DNA of 18,479 bases from SIG587 sp045649505. Lineage in GTDB: Bacteria > Bacillota > Clostridia > Oscillospirales > Acutalibacteraceae. Below the pieces are notes generated by a model. It was not told the DNA's origin, ran no database searches, and was given only the letters and a program-made list of their open reading frames with translations. Shown in pieces: positions 1 through 6,007 of the stretch (positions are counted from its first letter, which is position 1; each line of letters begins with the position of its first letter). The DNA is taken from positions 1 to 18,479 of the forward strand of contig JAZRQA010000080.1 in NCBI GenBank assembly GCA_045649505.1. The letters run 5' to 3'. The translations under genes and the position numbers were made by a program.

Positions 1-164
1 TATGAAGGTGGAATTACAAAAGAAACATTTGACCTGATGAGGTCAAAACCGCATCAAAGCATTTAGGTTATTCTTCAAGTAATATTACATCAAGATTATA
101 TGCCCACACATTAGCGAAAAACAAAGTACGAATAGCAAAAACAATAGCCGATACATTAAGTTAA
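1..164 (+). pseudogene. C-terminal remnant of a tyrosine recombinase (integrase), out of frame
   Basis: The frame ending with the stop at 162-164 reads, from about base 33, as PDEVKTASKHLGYSS, then NITSRLYAHTL, then a Lys/Ala-rich tail. This matches the C-terminal box of phage-type tyrosine recombinases: LGHS-like motif, about ten residues, then the nucleophile Tyr, here encoded at 99-101. That frame has stops at 3-5 and 30-32, so it is not open from the window edge. The preceding bases fit better in frame 1, where a YEGGI segment resembles the residues that normally precede this box, but frame 1 stops at 64-66. I infer a decayed gene with a frameshift or small insertion near bases 16-38. The upstream part is outside the window, so an unusual but intact architecture cannot be ruled out. 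Confidence 0.55.
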
Positions 165-180
165 TACGATTTCAAAGATT

Positions 181-218
181 ACGGATTATCAGTTTTGATA
201 GTCCGTTTTTCTTTTTTT
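181..218 (+). terminator. Rho-independent terminator after the recombinase remnant
   Basis: ACGGATTATCA (181-191) pairs with TGATAGTCCGT (196-206) through one G-U wobble and a short loop. A tract of Ts with a single C follows, to about 218. It separates the integrase relic from the next promoter at 228. Confidence 0.75.
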
Positions 219-227
219 GTAAAAACA

Positions 228-255
228 TTGACATTATAAAGAGTTGTGATAAAAT
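228..255 (+). promoter_or_regulatory. Sigma-A-type promoter for the 168-aa membrane protein gene
   Basis: A perfect TTGACA -35 box lies at 228-233 and a TAAAAT -10 box at 250-255, with a 16-bp spacer. A strong GGGAGGG ribosome-binding site follows at 271-277, ahead of ATG 285. Confidence 0.7.
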
Positions 256-284
256 GTATGTAATAAGTTTGGGAGGGAAATCAA

Positions 285-791
285 ATGAACGAAAAATTAA
301 AAGAATTTTTAGATGCTAAAAAAGATGCAGAAGAGAAAAAATATGAAGAAACGAAAAATGAAACTTTACTTGAATTAGGTCTATTTGAAAGAGTGTATAC
401 AGAAAAAGAAGAATATAGCGACGATTTCCCATATTTTGAATATGATAGTGAAAATTCAAAAAATAGATGGTACAAAAAAGAGGCTATCGCTATAAGTGAT
501 GAAGAATATGAAGAAGTAAAAAAATACATAAAAAAAGAAAAAATGCCAGAAAAAAATTCTATCGCCATAGCCCTAACGGTTATTGCATGGATTGTTTTTA
601 TCGGCGGGTTTATTGCAGGTATTGTTTTGGGTACCGTAGAAGTAGAAAAAGGATATTATTATACATATACCGATACAGAGTTTTCCTTTGCTGTCGCTTT
701 TGTTTATTGGTGTGTTTCTTTTATAAGTGGAACAATGTTTCTAGGTTTTGCAGAAATAATCACTTTATTGCATGACATAAAAAAGAAATAA
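285..791 (+). CDS. Hypothetical two-pass membrane protein, AT-rich
   Basis: This 168-residue protein is not assigned to a named family. Residues 1-30 are highly charged and predicted helical (Lys/Glu-rich). Residues 40-90 carry Tyr/acidic motifs (YSDDFPYFEYD and ISDEEYEEVKKY). Two hydrophobic segments at about 92-116 and 134-162 look like a membrane hairpin, with the charged N-terminus and the HDIKKK tail probably cytoplasmic. The YSDDFPY plus DEEYEEV layout resembles an unnamed group of small Firmicutes proteins I have seen near mobile elements; that resemblance is from memory. The start is supported by GGGAGGG at 271-277. The gene has its own promoter and terminator and uses many AAA, GAA and TAT codons, unlike the genes from 936 on. 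With the recombinase relic beside it, it is probably horizontally acquired. No function can be assigned. Confidence 0.75.
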   Translation: MNEKLKEFLDAKKDAEEKKYEETKNETLLELGLFERVYTEKEEYSDDFPYFEYDSENSKNRWYKKEAIAISDEEYEEVKKYIKKEKMPEKNSIAIALTVIAWIVFIGGFIAGIVLGTVEVEKGYYYTYTDTEFSFAVAFVYWCVSFISGTMFLGFAEIITLLHDIKKK

Positions 792-806
792 CTTTATTAT
801 CACTTT

Positions 807-836
807 ACTCCCTGTCATTTGGCAGGGAGTTTTTTA
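807..836 (+). terminator. Rho-independent terminator
   Basis: A perfect 8-bp stem, ACTCCCTG (807-814) with CAGGGAGT (823-830), and an 8-nt loop run into a T tract. It ends transcription of the 168-aa membrane protein gene and isolates it from the prfA operon. Confidence 0.85.
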
Positions 837-851
837 TTGCTTACAATATTC

Positions 852-880
852 TTGCCTTTTATGGTAAAATATAGTATAAT
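852..880 (+). promoter_or_regulatory. Promoter of the DUF951-prfA-tsaC-coaE operon
   Basis: TTGCCT (852-857) and a perfect TATAAT (875-880) are separated by 17 bp. A GGAGAGG ribosome-binding site follows at 921-927 before ATG 936. No other convincing promoter appears before 5441, so this probably drives the six genes to 5414. Confidence 0.75.
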
Positions 881-935
881 ATTGTGTTAGGGTGACAAGA
901 GTTAAGCCTGTCGCCTAATTGGAGAGGTATGCATT

Positions 936-1133
936 ATGGATGTTTCAGTTGGCGATACTCTTATTATGAAAAAGCCCCACCCGTGCGGAAGTAATACCTT
1001 TAAGGTGACACGTGTGGGTATGGATTTTAAAATAAAATGCACCGCCTGCGGTCACGAAATTATGCTACCGCGGGTTAAATGCGAGAAAAACATTAAAAAA
1101 ATTATTAAAACGGAGAGAATAGATAATGTTTGA
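936..1133 (+). CDS. DUF951 domain-containing small protein
   Basis: This 65-residue protein matches the DUF951 family: VGDTLIMKKPHPCGSN near the start, then VTRVGMDFKIKC and CxxCGHEIMLPR. Cys17, Cys35, Cys38, His40 and Cys49 could form a small metal site, and the fold is probably a compact beta barrel. The family is common in Firmicutes and its biochemical role is unknown to me; basic residues and the position in translation-related operons make nucleic-acid binding possible, which is inference. It is the first gene of its operon, with GGAGAGG at 921-927. Its last codons overlap prfA by 8 bases, which suggests translational coupling. Confidence 0.9.
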   Translation: MDVSVGDTLIMKKPHPCGSNTFKVTRVGMDFKIKCTACGHEIMLPRVKCEKNIKKIIKTERIDNV

Positions 1134-2199
1134 TAAGCTAAAGGCTGTTGAGGCAAGGTATGAAGAAATTGGTGAGCTGCTTATGAACCCCGATATAGTA
1201 TCGGATAATGAGCAGTTTAGAAAGCTTATGAAAGAGCATAAGGACCTTACCCCCATTGTTGAAAAGTTTCGCGAGTATACTGCCGCTAAAAATAACGAGG
1301 CGCAGGCCCGTGAGCTACTTGATGCAGGCGGTCTTGATAAGGATTTTAAGGAGCTTGCCGAGGAAGAGCTTGAAAGTGCTAAGAAGGCTCAAGAGGAAAT
1401 TTCAGAGGAGCTTAAAATTCTGCTTTTACCTAAGGACCCCAACGATGACCGCAATGTTATTGTTGAAATTCGCGGTGGCGCAGGCGGTGAGGAATCGGCC
1501 CTTTTTGCAGGCTCGCTTTTTAGAATGTATTCAATGTATGCTGAATCTCGCCGTTGGAAGATAGAGATTGTCGGCGCCAATGAAACCGAACTTGGCGGAT
1601 ATAAGGAAATCAGCTTTATGATTGCAGGTGAGGGCGCATATTCCCGTCTTAAATATGAAAGCGGCGTTCACCGCGTTCAGCGTGTCCCTGAAACCGAAAC
1701 ACAAGGAAGAATTCACACCTCTACCGTTACCGTTGCGGTGCTTCCTGAGGCAGAGGATGTTGAAATTGAAATTAACCCTGCCGACCTTCAGATTGATACC
1801 TACCGTTCAGGCGGCGCGGGCGGTCAGCACGTTAACAAAACCGAGAGTGCTATCCGTATAACCCACCTTCCCACAGGACTTGTTGTTGAGTGTCAGGATG
1901 AGCGCAGTCAGCACAAGAACAAGGACAAGGCAATGAAGGTGCTTCGCTCCCGTCTTTACGAGCGTATGATGGCGGAGCAAAATGAGGCTATTGCAGGAGA
2001 GCGAAAGGCTCAGGTTGGTACAGGTGACCGCAGTGAGAGAATTCGCACCTATAACTACCCGCAGGGCCGAGTTACCGACCACAGAATCGGTCTTACACTT
2101 TATAAGATTGAACAGATTTTAAACGGTGATATCGACGAGATAGTTGACGGTCTTATAACCTACTACCGCGCCGAAATGCTTAAATCTGACGAGGGATAA
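1126..2199 (+). CDS. prfA: Peptide chain release factor 1
   Basis: RF1 reads UAA and UAG in the ribosomal A site and triggers peptidyl-tRNA hydrolysis. The 357-residue length is normal for RF1. The stop-codon-recognition motif is at 188-190 as PET (PAT or PVT in many relatives) within VHRVQRVPETETQGRIHTS. The catalytic GGQ is at 232-234 within RSGGAGGQHVNKTES. RGGAGGEESALFAG around residues 116-129 is the conserved release-factor core. The start ATG lies inside the end of the DUF951 gene, with CGGAGAG at about 1111-1117 as its ribosome-binding site. The stop directly abuts the tsaC start (TAAATG). The gene for PrmC, which methylates the GGQ glutamine and often follows prfA, is not here. Confidence 0.97.
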   Translation: MFDKLKAVEARYEEIGELLMNPDIVSDNEQFRKLMKEHKDLTPIVEKFREYTAAKNNEAQARELLDAGGLDKDFKELAEEELESAKKAQEEISEELKILLLPKDPNDDRNVIVEIRGGAGGEESALFAGSLFRMYSMYAESRRWKIEIVGANETELGGYKEISFMIAGEGAYSRLKYESGVHRVQRVPETETQGRIHTSTVTVAVLPEAEDVEIEINPADLQIDTYRSGGAGGQHVNKTESAIRITHLPTGLVVECQDERSQHKNKDKAMKVLRSRLYERMMAEQNEAIAGERKAQVGTGDRSERIRTYNYPQGRVTDHRIGLTLYKIEQILNGDIDEIVDGLITYYRAEMLKSDEG

Positions 2200-3210
2200 A
2201 TGAAAACCTTAAAGCTAGATGTAACCGAAAACGGAATTTCTAAAGCAGCACAGATACTAAAAAACGGCGGTATTGTTGCGATACCTACCGAAACGGTGTA
2301 CGGGCTTGCGGCAAGCGCCTTTTGTGACAATGCGGTAAAGAAAATTTTTATTGCCAAGGGCAGACCGCAGGATAACCCACTTATAGTTCATATTGAAAGT
2401 ATCAGTGATTTAGAAAAAATTGCGGTGGATATTCCCGATACTGCCTACGCCCTGGCCGACGCCTTTTGGCCGGGCCCCTTAACAATAGTGCTTAAAAAGG
2501 GCTGTGCTGTTTGCGAAAGTGTTAGCGCAGGGCTTGACACCGTGGCTGTACGAATACCCGCTGATAAAACTGCCCGTGAAGTAATAAGGGTGAGCGGCTT
2601 GCCCCTTGCTGCACCAAGTGCCAATATTTCGGGAGCACCGTCCCCTACAACATACAACCACGTTATAAACGATATGGACGGCAAAATTGATGCTGTTTTA
2701 ATGGGCGGCAGTTGTAATGTAGGGGTTGAGTCGAGTGTTGTTTCACTTGTTGGTGATACACCAAAACTGCTTCGCCCCGGTGCCGTTACGGTAGAGCAAT
2801 TAAAACAATTTTTGCCCGACCTTACCGTTGACCCTGCGGTGCTCTGTGAGCCCCAAAAGGGTGAAAAGGTAGCCTCGCCCGGCATGAAATATAAGCACTA
2901 TGCGCCAAACAAGACGGTATATCTTATTGAGGGCGAAAGCAATAAATACGTAAATTTTGTTAATACTAAGGAAAACGCGTTGGCGGTCTGCTTTAAGGAT
3001 GAGCAGGATAAAATCACTGTCAAAAATATTTGCTACGGTGATAAAAATGCTCCCGAAACCTTGGCGCATAACCTTTTTGAGGTGTTGAGACTCCTTGACA
3101 ATGAGGATGCACAGTGCGCCTATATCCACGCGCCCGAAAAAAGCGGCGTTGGGCTTGCGGTTTATAACAGGCTTATTCGCGCGGCGGCGTTTAAGGTGAT
3201 AAATTTATGA
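2200..3210 (+). CDS. tsaC: Threonylcarbamoyl-AMP synthase (Sua5-type TsaC)
   Basis: The enzyme makes L-threonylcarbamoyladenylate from threonine, bicarbonate and ATP, the first step of t6A37 formation in ANN-decoding tRNAs. The YrdC domain covers about residues 1-205: GGIVAIPTETVYGLAA (23-38), KGRPQDNPLIVH (53-64), FWPGPLTIVL (89-98) and the SAN motif in APSANISGAPSPT. The conserved Sua5 linker ASPGMKYKHYAPN (225-237) is followed by a C-terminal domain to residue 336, so this is the long Sua5 type (B. subtilis YwlC-like), not the short E. coli TsaC. The start abuts the prfA stop; the ribosome-binding site inside prfA (GACGAGGG) is weak, so translation is probably coupled. The end overlaps coaE by 4 bases. 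Confidence 0.95.
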   Translation: MKTLKLDVTENGISKAAQILKNGGIVAIPTETVYGLAASAFCDNAVKKIFIAKGRPQDNPLIVHIESISDLEKIAVDIPDTAYALADAFWPGPLTIVLKKGCAVCESVSAGLDTVAVRIPADKTAREVIRVSGLPLAAPSANISGAPSPTTYNHVINDMDGKIDAVLMGGSCNVGVESSVVSLVGDTPKLLRPGAVTVEQLKQFLPDLTVDPAVLCEPQKGEKVASPGMKYKHYAPNKTVYLIEGESNKYVNFVNTKENALAVCFKDEQDKITVKNICYGDKNAPETLAHNLFEVLRLLDNEDAQCAYIHAPEKSGVGLAVYNRLIRAAAFKVINL

Positions 3211-3803
3211 AACAGATAATAGGACTTACAGGGCCCACGGGTTCGGGAAAAAGCAGCGCGGTAAGCACTGCTGAAAAGTTTGGTATAACGGTTATTGACT
3301 GTGATAAGGTAGTGCACGAGGTTTTTGCCGCCGATGCCGATTGTCAGGCGGCACTTTGCGCCGCTTTCGGCGAAGATGTGCTGGAAAACGGTGATATAAA
3401 CCGTAAAATTTTAGCGCAGCGCGCCTTTGAAAGCAAGGATGCTACCGAACTTTTAAATAATACCGTGTTTCCCTTTGTTACCTACCGCATTTTAAAGGAT
3501 ATTGAGAACGCTAAGGGCAATATTATACTTCTTGATGCCCCCACCCTTTTTGAAAGCGGGATTGACGAAATATGCGGCAGCACTGTAGCTATACTGGCTG
3601 ACGCACAGCTTCGAAAAGCAAGAATAATAAACCGCGATAATATTAGCGAGGAGGCCGCGCTTTCTCGGCTTAATGCAGGCAAAAACGATGATTTTTACCT
3701 TGAAAACGCTGATTTTGTGCTTTATAATAACGGTGAACAAAGCAGCCTTGAGGCTGAATTTAATAATCTGCTTGGCAAACTTATCAATATAGGAGGAAAC
3801 TGA
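3207..3803 (+). CDS. coaE: Dephospho-CoA kinase
   Basis: CoaE phosphorylates the ribose 3'-OH of dephospho-CoA with ATP, the last step of coenzyme A synthesis. Residues 5-16 read IGLTGPTGSGKS, a P-loop (GPTGSGKS at 9-16) in the position expected for CoaE. VIDCDKVVHEVF (29-40) is the typical substrate-site region. FGEDVLENGDINRKIL and LDAPTLFESG correspond to the lid/CoA-domain and the VPLLFE-like motif of the family. The RKARIINRDNISEEAALSRLNAG stretch has the family's Arg pattern. The 198-residue length is typical. Its ATGA overlap with tsaC couples the two genes, and only one base separates it from the aminopeptidase gene. Confidence 0.94.
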   Translation: MKQIIGLTGPTGSGKSSAVSTAEKFGITVIDCDKVVHEVFAADADCQAALCAAFGEDVLENGDINRKILAQRAFESKDATELLNNTVFPFVTYRILKDIENAKGNIILLDAPTLFESGIDEICGSTVAILADAQLRKARIINRDNISEEAALSRLNAGKNDDFYLENADFVLYNNGEQSSLEAEFNNLLGKLINIGGN

Positions 3804-3804
3804 T

Positions 3805-5202
3805 ATGAGCAAAAATTTAACCGCGAAGGAGCTTAGCGAAAAGCTCTGCCTTAAACACACCAACGGTGTTTTGCGTGTTGATGACGCAACTATAAAAGAT
3901 GCTCAGGATTTCTGCGAGGGCTATAAAGTATTCCTCGATTGTGCAAAAACCGAACGCGAGGCTGTTAAAGAGGCTATTCGTATGGCAAAGGCCGCGGGCT
4001 TTAGCGAGTATGATTCAAGCAAAAAATATTGCGCAGGCGAAAAATTTTATGTCAACAACCGCGGTAAATCCATTGCTCTCGTTGTAATGGGCAAACAAGA
4101 TGTTCAAAGCGGTATGCGTATAACCGCCGCACATATTGACTCTCCCCGTCTTGATTTAAAGCCCAATCCCCTTTACGAGGATATTGAACTTGCTCTTCTT
4201 AAAACCCACTACTACGGCGGCATAAAAAAATACCAGTGGACCGCTGTACCCCTCGCGCTTCACGGCGTTGTTGCAAAGGCAGGCGGCGAAGTTATTGAGG
4301 TTAGTATAGGCGAAAAGGCAAACGAACCTAAATTTGTTGTTAACGACCTTCTGCCCCACCTTGCAAAGGAACAAAGCGAGCGCAAGCTTGCCGACGGTAT
4401 CCGCGGTGAGGAGCTTAATGTGCTTATCGGCAGCTACCCCTTCCGTGACGATGAAGGCAGCGAGCTTGTCAAGCTGAATATTTTAAATATACTATATGAA
4501 AAATACGGCTTTACCGAGGCAGATTTCCTCTCGGCTGAGCTTGAACTCGTTCCCGCCTATACTGCCTGCGATATCGGTCTTGACCGTTCAATGGTCGGCG
4601 CCTACGGTCAGGATGACCGCGTTTGCGCATACCCCGCTCTTAAAGCGGTTATGGATATTAAGGAACCTGAGCAGACCGTTATTGTAATTCTTGCCGATAA
4701 GGAAGAGGTAGGAAGTGACGGTAACACGGGTCTTAACTCCGACTTCCTTCGCGACCTTGCCGAGGATCTTGCAGCTATGCAAGGGGGCAGAGGAAGCGTT
4801 GCTCTTAGAAATTCAAAATGTCTTTCTGCCGACGTTAACGCCGCTACCGACCCCACCTTCCAGGATGTTATGGAGCGCAGAAATGCAAGCTTTTTAAACT
4901 ACGGCGTTGTCGTTACCAAGTACACGGGCGCAAGAGGCAAGGGCGGTACGAGTGATGCATCTGCCGAATATGTTGCCTTTGTGCGTAATATGCTCGACAA
5001 TGCAGGCATTATCTGGCAAACAGGTGAGCTTGGTAAGGTAGATATGGGCGGCGGCGGTACCGTTGCTATGTATATTGCGAATTTAGGCGTGGATGTTGTT
5101 GATTTAGGCGTTCCCGTACTGTCGATGCATGCGCCCTTTGAGACCACCGCTAAGCTCGATGTGTATATGTGCTACCGCGCAATGTGCGAGTTTTGTAAAT
5201 AA
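3805..5202 (+). CDS. M18 family zinc aminopeptidase
   Basis: This is a 465-residue cytosolic metallo-aminopeptidase of family M18 (aspartyl aminopeptidase type), expected to remove acidic or other N-terminal residues from peptides. All metal-site contexts are present: AHIDSPRLD with His110 and Asp112, GQDDRVCA with Asp270/271, ADKEEVGS with Glu300/301, SADV with Asp343, and the C-terminal SMHAPFE with His442. The usual SMHS-type motif reads SMHA here, and DVNAATDP replaces the DV-x-HA-x-x-P form of many M18 members; both look like lineage variation. ATAGGAGG just upstream (about 3789-3796) is a strong ribosome-binding site. It sits one base after coaE and two bases before the DUF1653 gene. 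Substrate specificity cannot be read from the sequence. Confidence 0.93.
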   Translation: MSKNLTAKELSEKLCLKHTNGVLRVDDATIKDAQDFCEGYKVFLDCAKTEREAVKEAIRMAKAAGFSEYDSSKKYCAGEKFYVNNRGKSIALVVMGKQDVQSGMRITAAHIDSPRLDLKPNPLYEDIELALLKTHYYGGIKKYQWTAVPLALHGVVAKAGGEVIEVSIGEKANEPKFVVNDLLPHLAKEQSERKLADGIRGEELNVLIGSYPFRDDEGSELVKLNILNILYEKYGFTEADFLSAELELVPAYTACDIGLDRSMVGAYGQDDRVCAYPALKAVMDIKEPEQTVIVILADKEEVGSDGNTGLNSDFLRDLAEDLAAMQGGRGSVALRNSKCLSADVNAATDPTFQDVMERRNASFLNYGVVVTKYTGARGKGGTSDASAEYVAFVRNMLDNAGIIWQTGELGKVDMGGGGTVAMYIANLGVDVVDLGVPVLSMHAPFETTAKLDVYMCYRAMCEFCK

Positions 5203-5204
5203 CT

Positions 5205-5414
5205 ATGATAAAACAGGGACTTTATAGGCATTTTAAAGGCAACTGCTACCGTGTTCTTTATACCGCCAAGCACAGCGAGACCTTAGAAAATATGGTCGTA
5301 TATCAGGCGCAGTACGGCGACGGCGAGATTTGGGTGCGCCCCGAAAGTATGTGGGACGAGCAAATCACCCGAGACGGTAAAACCTTTAAAAGATTCACTT
5401 ATATTGGGGAGTAA
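5205..5414 (+). CDS. DUF1653 domain-containing small protein
   Basis: This 69-residue protein matches DUF1653: GLYRHFKGNCYRVLYTAKHSET near the start, then VVYQAQYGDGEIWVRPESMWDE, then a FKRFTYIGE end. The family is a compact beta-rich single domain of unknown function found in many bacteria. The start is two bases after the aminopeptidase stop and no strong ribosome-binding site is visible, so translation is probably coupled. It is the last gene of the operon. I see no clear terminator between it and the rpsO promoter at 5441, so some read-through into rpsO is likely. Confidence 0.9.
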   Translation: MIKQGLYRHFKGNCYRVLYTAKHSETLENMVVYQAQYGDGEIWVRPESMWDEQITRDGKTFKRFTYIGE

Positions 5415-5440
5415 TTTAGTATAACCACAAAATATGGTAC

Positions 5441-5469
5441 TTGCCTTTTTTGTACTGTTGTGGTATACT
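5441..5469 (+). promoter_or_regulatory. rpsO promoter
   Basis: TTGCCT (5441-5446) and TATACT (5464-5469) are separated by 17 bp. An inverted repeat, ACCACAA (5424-5430) and TTGTGGT (5458-5464), flanks the -35 and spacer. GTAC at 5437-5440 is repeated at 5452-5455. The predicted transcription start is near 5476. Confidence 0.7.
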
Positions 5470-5475
5470 CATTTA

Positions 5476-5573
5476 TGACCGTTTTCTATGCTTGGGGCGT
5501 TTGCCGCTTTAATGCGGACACACTTTAACCCTTTGCTTGGTTTGCGGAAATATTATAAAAGGAGTGTAAAGAA
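5476..5573 (+). promoter_or_regulatory. rpsO 5' leader, candidate S15 autoregulatory RNA
   Basis: The leader is about 98 nt from the predicted start to ATG 5574. It holds a hairpin with CCGC (5504-5507) and GCGG (5514-5517), extended by TG/CA around a bulged A. GGGG (5494-5497) can pair with CCCT (5529-5532) to enclose it. A competing GGC/GCC fold (5496-5498 with 5503-5505) is also possible. The ribosome-binding site is AAAAGGAGTG (5557-5566). S15 is known to repress its own mRNA through structurally diverse leaders in several bacterial groups; that this one does so is inference. Confidence 0.4.
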
Positions 5574-5837
5574 ATGCTTAAAGACGAAAAGCAAAAGGTA
5601 ATTGAAGCCTATGCAACTCATGAGGGTGATACAGGTTCTCCTGAGGTTCAGATTGCTCTGCTCACAACTCGTATCAATGAGCTTACCGAGCATCTGAAGG
5701 TTCACAAGAAGGACCATCATTCACGCCGCGGTCTTCTTAAGATGGTTGGTCACAGACGTAACCTTCTTTCTTATCTTGCAAAGGTTGACATTGAAAGATA
5801 CCGTGCTATTATCAAGAAGCTTGGTATCCGTAAGTAA
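5574..5837 (+). CDS. rpsO: 30S ribosomal protein S15
   Basis: S15 is a primary 16S rRNA-binding protein that organises the central domain (platform) of the small subunit and contributes to a bridge with the 50S subunit. The 87-residue length is typical. The diagnostic regions are THEGDTGSPEVQIALLTTRI (18-37), the LTEHLKVHKKDHHSRRGLL segment with the conserved HHSRRGLL, and the VGHRRNLLSYL stretch, ending RYRAIIKKLGIRK. The ATG follows a strong AAAAGGAGTG site. Its own promoter lies at 5441. pnp follows, as in E. coli and many other bacteria, which supports coordinated control with RNA turnover. Confidence 0.98.
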   Translation: MLKDEKQKVIEAYATHEGDTGSPEVQIALLTTRINELTEHLKVHKKDHHSRRGLLKMVGHRRNLLSYLAKVDIERYRAIIKKLGIRK

Positions 5838-5850
5838 TTTGATTACACGA

Positions 5851-5883
5851 AGAGCAGGCTATTTATAATGAATAGTCTGCTCT
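5851..5883 (+). other. Stem-loop after rpsO, weak terminator or processing site
   Basis: AGAGCAGGCTATT (5851-5863) and AATAGTCTGCTCT (5871-5883) form a 13-bp stem with one G-U wobble and a 7-nt loop. The following bases (GTTGTAATAA) are not a T tract, so full termination is unlikely. It probably protects the rpsO 3' end, terminates partially, or is an RNase III target. Confidence 0.6.
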
Positions 5884-5922
5884 GTTGTAATAAACAATGT
5901 AAAAAAAGGGTATTATCGTGAT

Positions 5923-5975
5923 TTAGCGGTAAATCGAGTGCCGAAGAATTTTTTCGGTGTTGGATTTATTGCTAA
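5923..5975 (+). promoter_or_regulatory. Long stem-loop in the pnp leader
   Basis: Bases 5923-5935 pair with 5963-5975 (13 bp, two G-U). After a single G-G mismatch (5936/5962), bases 5937-5945 pair with 5953-5961 (9 bp, three G-U), leaving a 7-nt loop. The total is 22 pairs with one mismatch, long enough for RNase III. It ends about 32 bases before the pnp ATG at 6008. In E. coli a long leader hairpin cut by RNase III is the basis of PNPase autocontrol; the same role here is inference. Confidence 0.6.
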
Positions 5976-6007
5976 CCGATGATGCCCCGAAAAATGGAGG
6001 TATTTTT

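Noticed and set aside
5957..6007. GTG start at 5957 that would add 17 residues to PNPase
   Set aside because: These bases overlap the leader stem-loop, no ribosome-binding site precedes them, and family similarity starts at ATG 6008, which has GGAGG just upstream.
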